From Tropicimonas_B omnivorans (GTDB lineage: Bacteria; Pseudomonadota; Alphaproteobacteria; Rhodobacterales; Rhodobacteraceae): a stretch of DNA of 64,000 nucleotides. The first letter of the stretch is position 1; every line of letters starts with the position of its first letter. Shown here in pieces: positions 33,537-42,136 of this stretch. Both the position numbers and the translations under genes were made by a program. Below the pieces are notes generated by a model. The model saw only the letters and a list, made by a program, of their open reading frames with translations. It was not told where the DNA came from and made no database searches. The DNA is taken from assembly GCF_031846565.1 (NCBI RefSeq), contig NZ_JAVRHL010000006.1:39217-103216 (forward strand), read 5' to 3'.

Positions 33537-34112
33537 ATGGACGTCGATATCCGCAAAGTCTCGGTCAACATTGACACCGTCTACCACGAACACGGTCCGG
33601 TCCAGGACCCGGCGCTCCGCATCGGCGCCGCCTATGCCGTTGTCACCAACCCCTTCGCGGGTAAGTACGTCGAAGACCTGATGCCCTTCATGGATGCTCT
33701 CAAGCCATTGGGGAAACGGCTTGCGACCGAGCTCAGCGACGCTCTTGGCGGCCCCGACGCCGTCGAAGCCTACGGGAAGGGCGCCATCGTCGGTGTCGAA
33801 GGCGAACTGGAGCACGGCGCGATCTGGCACGTGGCCGGTGGCTGGTCGATGCGCGAGGTCGTGGGCGGCAAGGCCATCGTTCCGGCTGCCAAGACCGTGG
33901 CCTACACGGGTTACCGCCTGCCGATCCCGCTCTTTCACAAGGAAGCCGCATATGTGCGCGGGCATTTCGGCTCCATGGAAGTCGGGGCGATCGACGCGCC
34001 TAAGCCGCGCGAAGTTCTCTACGGGCTCGTCATGGCGACCGGTGGACGGATCCACGAGCGTCTGGGAGGTCTGCGGCCCGAGGATATCTCCGAACACGAC
34101 GGACAGCGTTGA
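33537..34112 (+). CDS. DUF1185 (amino acid synthesis family) protein
   Basis: The 191-residue product (VYHEHGPVQDPALRIGAAYAVVTNPFAG; EAYGKGAIVGVEGELEHGAIWHV; GHFGSMEVGAIDAPKPREVLYGLVMATGGRIHERLGG) matches the DUF1185/AA_synth family, whose activity is not well established. GGAGAAG precedes the ATG at 33537. It is coupled to the reductase gene upstream and occurs in carboxylate-degradation clusters, so a hydrolytic or isomerising step on an intermediate is possible. Confidence 0.8.
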   Translation: MDVDIRKVSVNIDTVYHEHGPVQDPALRIGAAYAVVTNPFAGKYVEDLMPFMDALKPLGKRLATELSDALGGPDAVEAYGKGAIVGVEGELEHGAIWHVAGGWSMREVVGGKAIVPAAKTVAYTGYRLPIPLFHKEAAYVRGHFGSMEVGAIDAPKPREVLYGLVMATGGRIHERLGGLRPEDISEHDGQR

Positions 34113-34126
34113 GCCATCCGGCGGTC

Positions 34127-35032
34127 TCATCTCTCTTGCGGGATCGCATCCGCAAGGCGCCGGGCGCCGTGGTCCATGATGTAGGCTACCTCGGACCGCG
34201 GCTCCCGCAGCAAGACGTGGTTGATCGAAGGTCGGGTCACGATGTCTTCTGCGATGCTGATTGTGCTGAGGCCACGGGACCGAGCAATGGTCGCGGTGAA
34301 GGGGTCGATGATCGCCGCTCCCGCTCCGGCCGCCACGAGATCGCAGGCGTCCCTCGAATGATGGATGATGCACCTGGTCTCGTAGTCGATGCCGCCGTCG
34401 CCGAAGGCAGTGGCGACCATCCGTCCCAATGCCATGTCTTCGCTATGGACGATGAGCGGATGCGCCGCGATCTCGGCGAGGGTAACGGAAGTGCGGTCCG
34501 CGAGTTCATGGTCGCCGGGGACAAGCAGCACCATTCGGCGGGCCGCGATTTCGGTGGTTCGGATATTCGCGTTCTCGAGAGGCATCACCGAGACCGCGAG
34601 GTCGATCCGGTCGCTGAGAAGGGCGACGGGCATGTCCGCAAGCAGCATCGTGAAGAAATCGATGGTGATCCGCGGGTAGGTCTGCATGAAGCTCGGAATG
34701 AGGCTCTCCGCGACCAACGGGCTGAGGCAGGCGCTCACCCCGACCCTCAGGACGCCGGACATTTCCCGTGCCAGGTTCTCGACGAACTCGTTCGCCTGGA
34801 TAGCCGCACTGTGGACCTTCTCGACCTCGTCGAGCAGCAGCAGCGCCTCGGTCGTCGGGATCAGGCGACCCTTCGCGCGCTGAAAGAGCTCCACGTCGAG
34901 GCTGTCCTCGATGTGGGCGATCATCCTGCTGACCGCGGGTTGGGAAATGTTCAGGAGCCTGGCTGCGTTCGTCAGCGAGCCTCCGATGATCACGGCACGG
35001 AACACTTCCATCTGGCGCATTTTGAATTGCAT
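34127..35032 (-). CDS. LysR-family regulator divergent from the FAD/Fe-S oxidoreductase
   Basis: The 301-residue protein has an N-terminal HTH (MRQMEVFRAVIIGGSLTNAARLLNISQPAVSRMIAHIEDSLDVELF) and a LysR sensor domain (LRVGVSACLSPLVAESLIPSF; LAVSVMPLENANIRTTEIAARRMVLLVP). I choose the ATG at 35032 (MQFKMRQM). It converges on the DUF1185 gene with a 14-base gap and diverges from the gene at 35156. It is the second LysR of the cluster and probably controls the oxidoreductase-SDR pair. Confidence 0.9.
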   Translation of the reverse strand: MQFKMRQMEVFRAVIIGGSLTNAARLLNISQPAVSRMIAHIEDSLDVELFQRAKGRLIPTTEALLLLDEVEKVHSAAIQANEFVENLAREMSGVLRVGVSACLSPLVAESLIPSFMQTYPRITIDFFTMLLADMPVALLSDRIDLAVSVMPLENANIRTTEIAARRMVLLVPGDHELADRTSVTLAEIAAHPLIVHSEDMALGRMVATAFGDGGIDYETRCIIHHSRDACDLVAAGAGAAIIDPFTATIARSRGLSTISIAEDIVTRPSINHVLLREPRSEVAYIMDHGARRLADAIPQER

Positions 35033-35155
35033 GGCTGATCCGACACCAAAGCCTGTGAGCTCGCCACGCTTGTGTCGGATCGGGTCATCGCTGTTCAAGG
35101 GGAAAGTGGGGGCCACCAATCAGGGGCGTCCGAGCTTGAGGACCGGGATCGCACG

Positions 35156-38005
35156 ATGACCGACGATACCCTGCATCGAATGGACGAACTCGCGAATTCT
35201 CTGGCCGACGCCGGTTTTCGGGGCGAGATCAGCCGGGACACTGCCCTCCGCGCGGCCCTGTCGACGGACAATTCGGTCTACAGGATCACACCGGACCTGA
35301 TCGTGGCGCCCTTCGATGCCGAGGACGTCGTGATCCTCATGGCAGTGGCCGAACGGCCGGAGTTCATGGGCGTGCCCGTAACCGCCCGGGGGGGAGGGAC
35401 CGGAACCAACGGACAGAGCCTCAACAGCGGTGTGGTCCTCGACATGAGGCGCCACATGCACCGGCTCCTCGATGTCGATCCGGAGGGACGCTGGGCAGAC
35501 GTCGAACCCGGTATCGTTCTCGACGATCTGAACGAGCAACTGCGCCCTCACGGGCTGTTCTTCGCGCCGGAAACGTCGACCTCGAACCGTTGTGCCGTCG
35601 GCGGCATGGTCTCGACGGATGCCTCGGGGAAAGGTTCGCGGGTCTACGGCAAGACCTCCGACAATCTGCTGGGCCTCGAGATCGCGCGGGGCAGGGGGCT
35701 GGTCTCGAGCCTCGAGACCGCGCCCGACTGGGCGCTGCCGATGCTGGAGGCAGCCGAAAGCGCGGCACGAAGCGGGCGCGATGCCTTCATTGCGTCCACG
35801 CCCGATCTCAATCGGCGCTTTACCGGGTACGATCTCGACCGGTCCTGCCCGGTCTCCGGTCCCTTCGAGTGGTGGCGCCTCTTTCCGGGCTCCGAAGGGA
35901 CGCTGGGGCCCATCACGCGCATCCGTGTGCGCCTCCTGCCGATCCCCCGTCAGAAACGGCTCATCGTGGCGGGCTTCGACAGTTTCCGGAAGGCGCTCGC
36001 CTCCGCCCTGCCGCTCGCCGAGGACGATCCCACGGCCATCGAGGTCATGGACGAACGCGTTCAGGCTCTCGCGAGCGACGCCGGGATCCTCGACCGCCTT
36101 CCGGAGGGTCTGCGCGTGCAGGCGGGCGAGCCCATGGCCTATACCTTCATCGAGTTCCACGGGGAGGACGAGGTGGACCTCGAGGCCCGGATGTCGCAAT
36201 GCCGTCAGCGGCTTCAGGAACTGCCGGGGCTGAGGGCCACGCATCTGGCAACCGACCCCGAGGAGATACGGAACCTCTGGTCGATACGGTCGGCGGGTGT
36301 GGGCCTTCTCGGTCGCGTCGATGGCCGCGCCCGGCCTGTCGCCTTCGTCGAGGACTGCGTCGTACCCCCCGAAGGCCTTCCCGGATTCCTTGACGGGTTC
36401 CTGGAGATCCTCGCGCGCCGCGACCTCGACTTCGGGATCTACGGGCACGTCGATGTCGGCTGTCTGCATATCCGCCCCGCGCTCAATATCGATACGAAAG
36501 AGGACAGGAGGGCGCTGACCGAGATCTCGGACGAAGTCTTTGACCTTGTCTCAAGCTACGGTGGCATCTTCTGGGGGGAGCACGGCAAGGGCGTCCGTGG
36601 TGCCTACCTGGAGGAGTGGATCGGTCCGGAGGCCTATCGTGCCCTTCAGGGGGTAAAGACGGCCTTCGATCCGTCAGGACGGTTCAACCCGGGCAAGCTG
36701 ATCTCCACGGACACGCCCGTCATGGGCATCGGATCGACGCCTTTCCGGACCTTCAACAGCGGGGAAGGCGACCCCCTTGAGCGCGCATTCCGGTGCAACG
36801 GAAATGCACAGTGCCACAGCTACGCCGCCTCGACGCACATGTGTCCCTCGTTCAAGGCGACGGCAGACCCGCGACAGTCGCCGAAGGGGCGGGCGGATGC
36901 CTTGCGGGCCTGGCACGAGGACCGGCGCTCCGGGACCCGAAACGTCGATGAAGCCGACGTGCTCGCCGCACTCGATACCTGCCTGGGCTGCAAGGCCTGC
37001 ACCTCGACCTGCCCGGTGAACGTCGACATCCCGACGATGCGCGCCGCATTCCTGGCCGACTACCACGCCCGTCATCGGCGGCCCCTCGCGGATCACGTGA
37101 CACTGCTCGGAGAGCGGTTCAGCCCGTTGCTGGTCCGCCTGGCGCCGGTGATCGATCCGCTCTGGCCCATGGTGAAGGGCGCGGCGCAGTGGGCGCTCGG
37201 GCTCCGGGACCTGCCCGGGCGGATTGCTCGACCGCTTCCCCGGCGATCGCGGGTCTCGGTCACCGAGCTGTCGCGCCGCACCTTGCCGCCGCGCACGGTT
37301 CTCGTCTGGCAAGATTGGTTCTCGGCCCTGTTCGACTCTGATACGCCGACCGATATCCTTCGCGGATTGACCGCCCTCGGCTATCGGCCGCTCTTCGTCG
37401 AGATGCTTCCCTCCGGCAAGGCCGCCGCCGATCTGGGTGACCGAGCCAGCTTCGGGCGGGCCGCGGACCGGCTGCTCGAGGCGCTGCGGGCCGGCGCCGC
37501 CCACGGCGTTCCCATGGTCGGAGTCGATCCGGCCTTCGTCATGGCGCTGCGCCAGGATTACCCGAAGAGCGGGCGCAGGGTGCCGGAAGTTCTGCTGGTG
37601 CAGGAGTTCCTGGCACAGGAGGTCGAAGCAGGCGTCCAATGGCCCGCCGGCAGCGACGGCGGTTCCCTTCGGGTTTTTACGCATTGCACCGAGACGACCG
37701 GTGCCCCGCACGCCAGAGAGAACTGGGTCCGAGTGCTCGGCGCGCTCGGCATGACAGTCGAGACGCCGGCGGTCGGCTGCTGTGGCATGGCCGGCATGTT
37801 CGGACACAAGGCACGCCACCAGCCGGTGTCGCGCCGGCTCTTCGAGATGTCTTGGTCCGGCACCCTGGACGGGGCGGAGACGGCGGCAGCGACCGGCTTT
37901 TCCTGCCGCTCGCAGATGGAACGCCTCAGCAAGACCGTTCCTCGGCACCCTCTCGGGCTGATTGCGGATCGTCTCGAGGCCACAGGCCGGACCAAACAGA
38001 ATTGA
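35156..38005 (+). CDS. FAD/Fe-S oxidoreductase (YdiJ-like D-2-hydroxyacid dehydrogenase)
   Basis: This 949-residue fusion has an FAD-binding domain of the vanillyl-alcohol oxidase type (VPVTARGGGTGTNGQSLNSGVVLDM; SNRCAVGGMVSTDASGKGSRVYGKTSD), then an FAD-linked oxidase C domain (YGHVDVGCLHIRPAL; WGEHGKGVRGAYLEEWIG). A ferredoxin-like part follows (CNGNAQCHSYAASTHMCPSFKAT; CLGCKACTSTCPVNVDIPTM), and a CCG-type C-terminal domain (CTETTGAPHARENWVR; VGCCGMAGMFGHK). The family oxidises D-2-hydroxy acids and passes electrons to the quinone pool. It is followed after 18 bases by an SDR gene. Confidence 0.92.
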   Translation: MTDDTLHRMDELANSLADAGFRGEISRDTALRAALSTDNSVYRITPDLIVAPFDAEDVVILMAVAERPEFMGVPVTARGGGTGTNGQSLNSGVVLDMRRHMHRLLDVDPEGRWADVEPGIVLDDLNEQLRPHGLFFAPETSTSNRCAVGGMVSTDASGKGSRVYGKTSDNLLGLEIARGRGLVSSLETAPDWALPMLEAAESAARSGRDAFIASTPDLNRRFTGYDLDRSCPVSGPFEWWRLFPGSEGTLGPITRIRVRLLPIPRQKRLIVAGFDSFRKALASALPLAEDDPTAIEVMDERVQALASDAGILDRLPEGLRVQAGEPMAYTFIEFHGEDEVDLEARMSQCRQRLQELPGLRATHLATDPEEIRNLWSIRSAGVGLLGRVDGRARPVAFVEDCVVPPEGLPGFLDGFLEILARRDLDFGIYGHVDVGCLHIRPALNIDTKEDRRALTEISDEVFDLVSSYGGIFWGEHGKGVRGAYLEEWIGPEAYRALQGVKTAFDPSGRFNPGKLISTDTPVMGIGSTPFRTFNSGEGDPLERAFRCNGNAQCHSYAASTHMCPSFKATADPRQSPKGRADALRAWHEDRRSGTRNVDEADVLAALDTCLGCKACTSTCPVNVDIPTMRAAFLADYHARHRRPLADHVTLLGERFSPLLVRLAPVIDPLWPMVKGAAQWALGLRDLPGRIARPLPRRSRVSVTELSRRTLPPRTVLVWQDWFSALFDSDTPTDILRGLTALGYRPLFVEMLPSGKAAADLGDRASFGRAADRLLEALRAGAAHGVPMVGVDPAFVMALRQDYPKSGRRVPEVLLVQEFLAQEVEAGVQWPAGSDGGSLRVFTHCTETTGAPHARENWVRVLGALGMTVETPAVGCCGMAGMFGHKARHQPVSRRLFEMSWSGTLDGAETAAATGFSCRSQMERLSKTVPRHPLGLIADRLEATGRTKQN

Positions 38006-38023
38006 CTTAGGAGGAGCACGACA

Positions 38024-38812
38024 ATGGATCTCGGATTGAGAAACAAGCGGGCGCTGGTACTGGCCTCGTCGCAAGGCCTGGGGCGTGGCGTCGCGACGGC
38101 GCTGTCGGCAGAGGGAGCGGTGTTCACGATCACGGGCCGCGATGCGTCGAAGCTCCAGGATGTCGCCTACCAGATCGCCGCCGAGACCGGAGGCGAAGTC
38201 GACTACATCGAGGCCGATCTGGCCGATCCGGACTCCGCCCGGAAGATCGCCGAGGCGGTCACCGCGCGACGCGGCGGCGTCGATATCCTGGTCAACAATT
38301 GCGGCGGCCCGCCTCCCGGGACGGCACGGGACATAACCGGCGAACAGGTGATGGCGCAGACGCAGGCCATGATCGGGTCGATCATCGACCTCACCAACCG
38401 TCTCCTGCCGACCATGGTGGAGCGGGGGTGGGGCCGCATCCTGACGCTTGCCTCGTCCGGCGTCGAGCAGCCGATCCCGAACCTCGCTATGTCCAACACC
38501 CTGCGCTCCGCACTCGTCGGTTGGACCAAGTCCCTTGCCACTGAAGTCGCGGCGCAAGGCGTCACCTGCAATATGCTCCTCCCGGGTCGCGTCGACACCG
38601 CCCGAACAAGACAGATCGACGAGGCGAACGCAAAGAAGCAGGGCAAGAGCGTCGACGATATCCGGGCCGCGTCGCAGGCCTCGATCCCGATGGGGCGATA
38701 CGGCGAGGTCAGCGAGTATGCGGCGGTGGCCTGCTTCCTCTGCAGCACCCCGGCCAGCTACATCACCGGGAGCAAGCTGCGGTGTGACGGCGGATCGATC
38801 CGCAGCGTCTGA
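38024..38812 (+). CDS. Short-chain dehydrogenase/reductase with divergent active site
   Basis: The 262-residue protein has the SDR fold but unusual motifs. The cofactor loop is ASSQGLGRG instead of TGxxxGxG, NNAG is NNCGG, and the catalytic region is LASSGVEQPIPNLAMSNTLR, where Tyr-x3-Lys should be but reads Ser-x3-Arg. The C-terminal SYITGSKLRCDGG is standard. Related SDRs with an LSNxxR pattern exist, so the gene is not obviously broken, but the mechanism may differ. GGAGGAG precedes the ATG. It is co-transcribed with the FAD/Fe-S gene. Confidence 0.88.
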   Translation: MDLGLRNKRALVLASSQGLGRGVATALSAEGAVFTITGRDASKLQDVAYQIAAETGGEVDYIEADLADPDSARKIAEAVTARRGGVDILVNNCGGPPPGTARDITGEQVMAQTQAMIGSIIDLTNRLLPTMVERGWGRILTLASSGVEQPIPNLAMSNTLRSALVGWTKSLATEVAAQGVTCNMLLPGRVDTARTRQIDEANAKKQGKSVDDIRAASQASIPMGRYGEVSEYAAVACFLCSTPASYITGSKLRCDGGSIRSV

Positions 38813-39001
38813 AACTCCGATAAGTTCGACCGATACCTGCCGGGGAATACGTCCGAGAAGGAGGTGCGTCTGCGAGGCGGGAACTCGGACTTTTTTAGCA
38901 GGCTGCGGAAGAAGTCGGGTTGGAAGGACGCTGTTCCGTCGACCGTGGTTTGAGGGCGGGGCATTCGCGGGTTCGGACCCCGCCCAGGCTCGCTGCCATC
39001 T

Positions 39002-39250
39002 TCAGGCCGCCAAGAGCTTCGGCAGCCTTGCGAGGTTGCAGGCCGCCATGGTCATCGTGAACTGCGCGCGGACCCTGTCGAGGCCGCGGTGTACGGTCTG
39101 GGCCATGCCGGCCACGGTCTTGGCCCAGCCGAAGGGTTCCTCGATCTTCTTCCGGCGCCGCTGGGACAAGGTGTAGCCGGGATGTCCGGTGGTCCGCCCG
39201 TCGATGGCGGAATGCCGGGCCTTCTGCGCGACATGCGGGTCACGACCATG
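39002..39250 (-). pseudogene. IS5-group transposase C-terminal fragment
   Basis: The reading HSAIDGRTTGHPGYTLSQRRRKKIEEPFGWAKTVAGMAQ, then RGLDRVRAQFTMTMAACNLARLPKLLAA, is the C-terminus of IS5-group transposases with the catalytic Glu (KKIEEPFGW). The N-terminal DDE part is missing; upstream sequence belongs to other IS fragments. Confidence 0.75.
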
Positions 39251-39264
39251 CGCCTCAGCTCGGC

Positions 39265-39355
39265 GACGAAGGATGGGGTCGATCTGGCAAAGAATGCTTT
39301 CCAGGTCCATGGCCCGCTGCGGACAGGAGACGTCCAGTTTCGTAAAAAGCTGGAC
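39265..39355 (+). pseudogene. IS110-family transposase N-terminal fragment
   Basis: The + strand reads DGVDLAKNAFQVHG, a few residues later VQFRKKLD. This is the first catalytic-Asp motif of IS110 transposases. Only about 30 codons survive, and it differs from the IS110 copy at 10139. Confidence 0.6.
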
Positions 39356-39385
39356 ACCTCCGGAAACCCCTGGTCGCTGCGCAGT

Positions 39386-39729
39386 CTTTCCGTAGTCTTC
39401 ACCGACTGCGCATCCATGGTCACCACTGTTGGGTCGATCCGACGGCCGGCCTTCCGCCGTGCGGCACGGTGAAGAGCCCGGTACAGACGCGTCCAGACAC
39501 CATCGAGCCGCCAGCGCCGAAAATACCACCAGACGGTGCCCCAGGGCGGGAAGTCCCTTGGCAGCATACGCCACTGGCAGCCGGTGCGGAGCAGTTAGAG
39601 TATCGCATCGACCACGGCGCGTAGATCGGCTCGGCGAGGTCGCCCACCTTGCAGCTCGGACGGGAAATGCCCTGCAACGAACGCCCACTGGGCGTCTGTC
39701 AAGTCCGTCGGGTAGCTGTGTCGAGCCAT
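39386..39729 (-). pseudogene. IS5-type transposase N-terminal fragment, copy B
   Basis: From the start at 39729 the reading matches the copy at 26204 nearly throughout, including a TAA at codon 45 (39597-39595). It then has LPRDFPPWGTVWWYFRRWRL and MDAQSVKTTER, and breaks off at about 39386, exactly before the frameshift site of the other copy. Confidence 0.78.
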
Positions 39730-39901
39730 GCGATACCTCCAGTAGTTTCGGCAAAACATGGTCCGCGACGGCGGAACGGCGACCTCTCACACAGCCTTTA
39801 AGCGGAACTCTCTCGTTGAGGTGTGTCGCGGGGCTATGCGGACGCTGCCGCCCCTAAGCAATGGTCAGGTTCCATCTCGTCGCTGAATGCGAAAATAATT
39901 T

Positions 39902-41632
39902 TCACACGGTGCAGACAAGGTCAGGTAGGTAGCGGCGGTTGCCTGCCCCCGCAACCAACACTAATTCATCATCGTTGTCAGTGACTTGCCTCGCATTCCC
40001 GTGCGGGGTCGTCGCTGTTTCCGCCCGCGAAAGAGCTTCGCCTCCAGTGGCGAGCTGGAGCAGGGCCGCAAGCGCGCCGTGCAGCTCGATGCTCGAGCCA
40101 CCATCGGTTTCGGGCGTCAGAACGATCCGCTCGACCAGTCCGCGCAGGGCGTCCTTCGCCGCTTCCAAGCCTCCATGCCTTCCGCGTCGCCGAGTCCCCG
40201 GATCAGCGCCCCGACCCGCTCCCTGTAGGTCACGACCATTGCCGGATGGTAGCGGAGAGGGGAGGGCGCCGTCGTCTCCGCCAGCTCCGCCTCGAGATCC
40301 TTGCGCCGCGCGTCGAGCACGATCATCCGATCCTTCACCTGCTCTGCGGGCACGCCTGCGACGATCGCATCCACCAGTTTGTCGTGATCGGCTCGCGCAC
40401 GCGCGAGCTCCCGTTCCAGGGCGCTCCGCCCCGCCAGGGACGCGGCCTGGAGCCGGTTACGTCCAGCGGCGTAGTCCCTGCAAAACTCCTCGACCAGGCC
40501 CGGATCCATCAGGTGATGCTCCAGGGCATTCAGCACCCGGCTCTCCAGATCCACGCGCTTGAGTGTCGCCATATTGGTGCAGATGGCGCATCCCTTGTTG
40601 CCCGCCTGCGAGCAGCCGAACGCGTCCCGGCTGACCTTCGCGAAGCCGCCGCCACAGCAGGCGCACCTCATCAGACCAGAGAACAGGAACTTTGGCCGAC
40701 GCCGGTCCCAGACAGGCACTGAGGTTCCCGCGGAGACGAGGGCACCCTGCCGGCTGCGGACCGCCTGCCAGAGCTCGCCCTCCACGATGCGCAACTCGGG
40801 GATCTCCGTCACCTCCCACTCGCCCTCGGGGTTCATACGGCTGACGCGCTTGCCCGTCGTCGGGTCCTTGGCGTAGCTGAGCCGGTTCCAGACCTGCTTG
40901 CCGACATAGAGCTCGTTGTTGAGGATCCCGGTGCCCCGCAGGCGGTTGCCGTGAATGGTGGACGCACCCCAGGCACCGCCGCGCGGACCCGGGACGCCCT
41001 CCGCGTTGAGCTGCTCGGCGATCTTCTTCGGCGATCTTCTTCGGCGATCGTCCCGCGGCATAGGCCTCGAGGATGCGCACGACGACCGCCGCTTCCTCGG
41101 GATGGATCTCCCGGTCGCCGCGGATCCGCTCGCCCTCCGCATCCAAGGCGCGGATGGCCCGGTAACCGTAGGTCAGGCCGCCCGCGGATTTGCCGGCGAG
41201 AGCCCGTCCGCGCAGTCCTTCGCGCGTCTTCTTCGCAAGGTCCTTGAGAAAAAGTGCGTTCATCGTGCCCTTCAGGCCGATATGCATCTCCTCGATCGTG
41301 CCCTCGGTCACGGTCTCGATCGGGATCCTGGCGAATTGCAGCTGCTGGATGGCCTGCGCGGGCCGATCAGCGCCGCTCTCGTCCTGGGTCCAGCCGTCGG
41401 TTCCGGCGGCGCGGATCGCCTCGAGATCGCGCCAGTCGTGCCGCTGGCTGAGCTCGAGCTCGTCGAGCAACTGGGTCACGCTGGGGCGCGTGGGCGGCTC
41501 GGCCGTACCGATCCTCTCGCCATCCTCCGTGATGTCGAGATCGAAGGTGTTGTCGGCCTCCGCCTGCCGGAGGCGGCGCATCAGGAGGCGCGCAAGGGGC
41601 GCCCAGTCGGGGCGGGATGTGGTCTTCGGCAT
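39902..41632 (-). pseudogene. Large serine recombinase, frameshifted and chimeric at the N-terminus
   Basis: The middle and C-terminus are those of a large serine recombinase: IPIETVTEGTIEEMHIGLKGTMNALFLKDLAKKTREGLRGRA, a recombinase domain (GNRLRGTGILNNELYVGKQVWNRL), a zinc-ribbon (LMRCACCGGGFAKVSRDAFGCS) and a coiled coil. A 13-bp tandem duplication at 41016-41041 shifts the frame at PKKIAE, and a second shift occurs near 40170 before LRGLVERIVLTPE. The first 95 residues (MPKTTSRPDWAPLARLLMRRLRQAE onward) are not the resolvase catalytic start; the nucleophile Ser is absent. The gene is inactive. Confidence 0.8.
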
Positions 41633-41979
41633 GTCGCAACACTCCATCGCAGCACAAAGGGCCCGGCTGACGCCGGTCTATTCTCGGAAAAAAGGGGGAA
41701 GGGGCGGGATCAGTCCTGGGCAGGGTCGAGCCGGTTCAGGATCACCGGCTTCAGATCGGCGGTGTAGATATCCGACTTCACCCGCGGCCAAGGGCCATAG
41801 TGTTCAGCTGGAATTACGCTGCCCAATGCAGAACAGCCGTCAATCGCACCAATTGCCTCGCTCACCGGAGCAGCCGAGCTGTAGGGAGCCCGCCGTCGCC
41901 GCACCGTTCAGATTCCAAGCAAATCTGCTGGGTCTTCACAGGTTGAAAGTCGGTCGGCTGGCGGGTAGCCTTTCTTCTA
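41633..41979. other. Interval upstream of the thiamine operon
   Basis: This 347-base stretch separates the recombinase remnant from the TPP riboswitch. It should contain the thi promoter, but I cannot pick convincing hexamers. A 64-codon frame on the - strand (41710-41904) has no ribosome binding site and no family I recognise, so I leave it uncalled. Confidence 0.4.
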
Positions 41980-42075
41980 TTCCGTTGGGGTGCCCTATCC
42001 AGGGCTGAGAGGCGCAAGCCGACCCATCGAACCTGATCCGGACAATACCGGCGTAGGGAACGGAGCAAGATCTGA
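41980..42075 (+). promoter_or_regulatory. TPP riboswitch (THI element)
   Basis: The conserved TPP-aptamer blocks are present in order: GGGGTGCCC, then GGGCTGAGAGGCG, then GACCCATCGAACCTGATCCG, and the P1-closing part ACCGGCGTAGGGAACGGA. CTGAGA and ACCTGATC are the pyrimidine- and pyrophosphate-sensor segments. It lies about 60 bases before the thiD start; occlusion of the GGTGGAGG ribosome binding site when TPP is bound is the usual mechanism in Proteobacteria. Confidence 0.95.
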
Positions 42076-42136
42076 CGCGGCATCATACCCGCGGGCTATC
42101 GACCTCCATCTCCTATTTCCGGTGGAGGAGATGTCG

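Larger units (their letters stand above)
38891..39799 (-). mobile_element. Mosaic of IS fragments right of the tct cluster
   Basis: Three pieces are joined. About 38900-39250 is the 3' part of one IS5-group element, with a terminus-like AGGCTGCGGAAGAAGTC near 38900. About 39265-39350 is a short IS110 fragment on the + strand. About 39386-39799 is the 5' part of the same IS that occurs at 26134, in opposite orientation, with terminus AAAGGCTGTGTGAGAGGTC ending at 39799. None is complete. Confidence 0.72.

Noticed and set aside
36674..38557. 627-codon antisense frame over the FAD/Fe-S and SDR genes
   Set aside because: It has no domain signal and is explained by high GC at third positions of the sense genes.
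41710..41904. 64-codon frame on the - strand before the thiamine operon
   Set aside because: No ribosome binding site, no recognised similarity; too weak to call.
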